Below are positions 5,588 through 7,169 of a DNA stretch of 7,169 nucleotides, in pieces (position 1 is the first letter of the stretch; each line of letters begins with the position of its first letter). The DNA is from Chloroflexota bacterium (lineage in GTDB: Bacteria > Chloroflexota > Anaerolineae > Anaerolineales > Villigracilaceae), in the NCBI GenBank assembly GCA_016191985.1, contig JACPVB010000086.1, forward strand, positions 1-7,169, given 5' to 3'. The position numbers and the translations under genes were made by a program. The notes beneath the pieces are model-generated. The model searched no databases. It was not told the DNA's origin and saw only the letters and a list, made by a program, of their open reading frames with translations.

Positions 5588-5689
5588 GCATACAGGTTTA
5601 TATTCTGTCTACTTAAGCGCCACCAACGGCAACCGAGTTTCGGAAACCGTAAAAATAAAAGTAGCTAAACCAACGGGTGGACTTAAGCA
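5572..5689 (-). promoter_or_regulatory. Attenuator: mutually exclusive protector and antiterminator pairings
   Basis: Region 1 (5689-5676, start of the leader ORF) can pair with region 2 (5624-5610, end of the leader ORF): CUUAAG with CUUAAG and CCACC with GGUGG, plus flanking U-A and G-U pairs and one bulge. Region 2 can instead pair with the 5' half of the terminator (region 3): UGGU (5625-5622) with ACCA (5575-5572), a 2x2 internal loop, then CGCUU (5619-5615) with GAGCG (5582-5578). Pairing 2:3 destroys terminator 3:4. A ribosome stalled at the first aromatic codons covers region 1 and frees region 2 for the antiterminator; one reaching the stop codon (5613-5615) covers region 2 and lets the terminator form. 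Pairings were drawn by hand; no energies were computed. Confidence 0.72.
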
Positions 5690-5690
5690 T
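5613..5690 (-). CDS. Aromatic-rich leader peptide of the aro operon attenuator
   Basis: A 25-residue ORF starting MLKSTR, then WFSYFYFYGF (7-16), ending NSVAVGGA. Eight of ten residues in the central run are aromatic: Trp7, Phe8, Tyr10, Phe11, Tyr12, Phe13, Tyr14, Phe16. Translation through it would sense charged tRNAs for Trp, Phe and Tyr together, fitting an operon that feeds all three. The frame stays open upstream toward 5954, but the promoter lies at 5701-5729, so only this ATG is inside the expected transcript. No Shine-Dalgarno sequence precedes it; the ATG lies only 2-3 bases from the predicted 5' end, suggesting leaderless translation. The peptide itself probably has no function beyond regulation. 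The gene is too short for most annotation pipelines. Confidence 0.82.
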   Translation of the reverse strand: MLKSTRWFSYFYFYGFRNSVAVGGA

Positions 5691-5700
5691 ATTGGGCGCT

Positions 5701-5729
5701 ATTCTATGCGGGGAGCGGGGATGAGTCAA
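5701..5729 (-). promoter_or_regulatory. Sigma70-type promoter of the aro operon
   Basis: The minus strand reads TTGACT (5729-5724), a 17-bp spacer, and TAGAAT (5706-5701); each hexamer is 5/6 to consensus and the spacing is optimal. Initiation about seven bases on, at the A residues near 5692-5693, puts the 5' end almost on the leader ORF start. It drives leftward into the attenuator and aroH. Confidence 0.78.
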
Positions 5730-5746
5730 GGGGCAAATTTTGTAAA

Positions 5747-5806
5747 CGGACTTTGAAACGGATGTACTCAACAGATGAAAACGGATGCACGGAGTTCTCA
5801 ACGGAT
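5747..5806. repeat. CGGAT-word cluster between the divergent promoters
   Basis: CGGA or CGGAT recurs at 5747, 5759, 5782, 5790 and 5802. The words CGGATGCACGGA (5782-5793) and CAACGGATT (5799-5807) match those in the tyrA-aroA gap in the same orientation. The cluster fills the space between the aro promoter and the coaBC start. Confidence 0.5.
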
Positions 5807-5846
5807 TCAAACAGAATTCGGCCATCGTTTTGTTTTGTGTTGGCAG

Positions 5847-5852
5847 TATAAT
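5847..5852 (+). promoter_or_regulatory. Candidate -10 box for a leaderless coaBC transcript
   Basis: A perfect TATAAT ends nine bases before the coaBC ATG at 5862, so transcription would start at or within a few bases of the start codon. No good -35 hexamer stands at the usual distance, and there is no Shine-Dalgarno sequence before the ATG (CACCCCGAT). Confidence 0.5.
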
Positions 5853-5861
5853 CACCCCGAT

Positions 5862-7067
5862 ATGTCCATCCTTTCGGGAAAGCACATTTTGATTGGGGTC
5901 ACTGGGTCTATTGCGGCGTACAAGGCAGCGGACCTGGCCTCCAAATTGGCACAAGCGGGCGCAAAGGTTGATGTACTTTTGACTGGCGCTGGGGAAAAAT
6001 TCGTTTCACCGCTCACCTTTCAATCCGTCACTGGGCGGCGCGCATACACAGATGCCGACCTTTGGGGAAACGAAGCACATGTGCTGCACGTCAGTTTTGG
6101 AAAAAGCGCGGATTTACTTGTCATTGCGCCCTGCACAGCCGATACGATGGCAAAGCTCGCGCATGGCATCGCGGATAATCTGCTGACCGTCACCGCATTG
6201 GCGGCGACTTGTCCGATATTGATCGCGCCTGCCATGGATGGCGGGATGTTCGATCACCCAGCCACGCAGGAGAATCTCAAGACGCTTCTTTCTCGCGGAT
6301 TGCTGGTTGCTGGCCCGGCAAGCGGACACCTCGCTTCGGGCCTCTCTGGCACGGGACGTATGATCGAGCCAATGGAAGTGCTTGGTCACATCCGCATGGC
6401 GCTTGGAAAAAATGGAAAACTGGCTGGCAAAAAAATCATCGTCACTGCGGGCGGGACTCAGGAAGCCATTGACCCCGTGCGCGTGATTACGAATCATTCG
6501 TCTGGCAAGCAGGGATATGCCCTCGCGCAGGCCGCGCTCGATGCAGGTGCGGAAGTTTGTCTCATCACCACAACCACCGCGTTGACTCTGCCTGTGGGCG
6601 CGCACGTTGTCCACGTGAAGAGCGTGCAGGAAATGCTCGATGCATTGCTGAACAAATCGGCTGATGCGTTGGTGATGGCGGCGGCGGCGGCGGACTTCCG
6701 CCCGAAGAATATTGCAAAAGAGAAAATGAAGAAGCGCGATGGCATTCCGCAGATCGAACTTGAAGCGGCGCCGGATGTCCTTGGAACGCTGTCAACTGTC
6801 GGCGGAGAAAAGAGGCGTTTCAAAGTGACGGTGGGATTCGCGGCGGAGAGTCAATCTCTGCTTGAAAATGCGGCGGAGAAGTTAAAATCCAAAGGGTTGG
6901 ATTTTATCGCCGCCAATGATATTTCCGCGAAGGATGCGGGTTTTGCGGTGGAGACGAATCGTCTGACGTTGTTGTTTGCGGATGGAACGAAAGAAAATTT
7001 GCCGTTGATGAGCAAGACCGAAGCGGCTGAAAAAATCATGGAACACATTGCAAGGCTGTTGGAGTGA
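5862..7067 (+). CDS. coaBC: Bifunctional phosphopantothenoylcysteine synthetase/decarboxylase
   Basis: CoaBC joins cysteine to 4'-phosphopantothenate (CoaB, CTP-dependent) and decarboxylates the product to 4'-phosphopantetheine (CoaC, FMN-dependent). The 401-residue protein has the flavoprotein CoaC domain first: GVTGSIAAYK (12-21), catalytic His76 in LHVSFGKSADL, and the substrate loop. The CoaB domain follows with DPVRVITNHSSGKQG (204-218), AAAADFRP (274-281), KEKMKK near 290 and the later GFAAES and ANDIS motifs. Two CoaC residues differ from E. coli: PAMN is PAMD (Asp126) and the catalytic Cys of ACG is Ser159 (ASG). The frame is intact, so this looks like a functional variant. Start 5862 gives the family N-terminus MSILSGKHILIG; an ATG at 5775 would add 29 residues from CGGAT-repeat DNA. 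The gene is divergent from the aro operon and one base from the next ORF. Confidence 0.96.
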   Translation: MSILSGKHILIGVTGSIAAYKAADLASKLAQAGAKVDVLLTGAGEKFVSPLTFQSVTGRRAYTDADLWGNEAHVLHVSFGKSADLLVIAPCTADTMAKLAHGIADNLLTVTALAATCPILIAPAMDGGMFDHPATQENLKTLLSRGLLVAGPASGHLASGLSGTGRMIEPMEVLGHIRMALGKNGKLAGKKIIVTAGGTQEAIDPVRVITNHSSGKQGYALAQAALDAGAEVCLITTTTALTLPVGAHVVHVKSVQEMLDALLNKSADALVMAAAAADFRPKNIAKEKMKKRDGIPQIELEAAPDVLGTLSTVGGEKRRFKVTVGFAAESQSLLENAAEKLKSKGLDFIAANDISAKDAGFAVETNRLTLLFADGTKENLPLMSKTEAAEKIMEHIARLLE

Positions 7068-7068
7068 T

Positions 7069-7169
7069 ATGCGTATTTTAGTTATGTCGGATCTTCATGC
7101 GAATTACACGGCGCTCGAAGCGGTATTGAAGGATGCCGGTGAAGTGGACGAGACCTGGTGTTTGGGCGA
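7069..7169 (+). CDS. Calcineurin-like metallophosphoesterase, N-terminal fragment
   Basis: The first 33 codons, starting MRILVMSDLHANYTALEAVL, show the metal-binding D-x-H motif (SDLHAN, 7-12) of Metallophos/YfcE-type phosphoesterases, and the window ends in what looks like the second metal motif, LG(D). The substrate cannot be told from this fragment; members include cyclic-nucleotide phosphodiesterases and phosphatases. The ATG lies one base after the coaBC stop with GGAG (7061-7064) four bases upstream inside coaBC, so translation is probably coupled. Confidence 0.85.
   Translation, partial: MRILVMSDLHANYTALEAVLKDAGEVDETWCLG

Noticed and set aside
5470..5700. T-box or other tRNA/metabolite riboswitch in the aroH leader
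   Set aside because: No T-box sequence or specifier-loop architecture is recognisable, and the aromatic-rich ORF already explains the terminator.
5775..5861. 29-residue extension of CoaBC
   Set aside because: It translates repeat words and the TATAAT box; the family N-terminus begins at 5862.
5691..5954. Long form of the leader ORF (113 codons)
   Set aside because: Its first 88 codons cross the promoter and the CGGAT words; only the last 25 codons lie on the expected transcript.
6678..6692. Five tandem GCG triplets in coaBC
   Set aside because: They encode the alanine run of the conserved AAAADF segment; codon bias explains them.

Overview
The window is a leftward (minus-strand) aromatic amino acid operon, followed on the right by a divergent coenzyme A gene. 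In transcription order the minus-strand genes are aroH (chorismate mutase), two tandem type I-beta DAHP synthases (both called aroF here), tyrA (prephenate dehydrogenase), aroA (EPSP synthase) and the start of aroE (shikimate dehydrogenase), which runs off the left edge. On the plus strand lie coaBC and, one base after its stop, the first 33 codons of a calcineurin-like phosphoesterase. The gene set (AroH-fold chorismate mutase, T. maritima-like DAHP synthases, a CoaBC with PAMD and ASG in place of PAMN and ACG) and the many short palindromic and heptameric repeats suggest a bacterium of the Chloroflexota, probably Anaerolineae. That placement is inference; no rRNA or phylogenetic marker is present.

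The most interesting region is 5553-5729, between the divergent aroH and coaBC starts. On the minus strand it holds, in order: a strong sigma70-type promoter (TTGACT, 17 bp, TAGAAT); a 25-codon leader ORF starting almost at the predicted transcript 5' end, in which 8 of residues 7-16 are aromatic (one Trp, four Phe, three Tyr); a competing antiterminator pairing; and a strong hairpin with a U tract. The aroH ribosome binding site and aroH follow. This is the layout of ribosome-mediated transcription attenuation, with one peptide sensing all three aromatic amino acids and placed to control entry into the whole operon.

The second theme is repeats. Five copies of a REP-like palindrome (ends GGT..GAGTAG and TATCGA..ACC) sit in the gaps around the two aroF genes, in alternating orientation. 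Two copies form a 39-bp perfect inverted repeat around aroF1, and one of them supplies the last codons and stop of aroF1. Heptamer-period arrays lie inside the reading frames of aroE and aroA without breaking them. CGGAT-rich words recur upstream of aroA and in the aroH/coaBC divergent region.

Functionally, the DAHP synthases commit carbon to the shikimate pathway, AroE and AroA act mid-pathway, AroH turns chorismate into prephenate and TyrA takes prephenate toward tyrosine. aroB, aroD/Q, aroK, aroC and pheA are not in the window. CoaBC makes 4'-phosphopantetheine and is unrelated to the aromatic genes except by sharing the divergent region.
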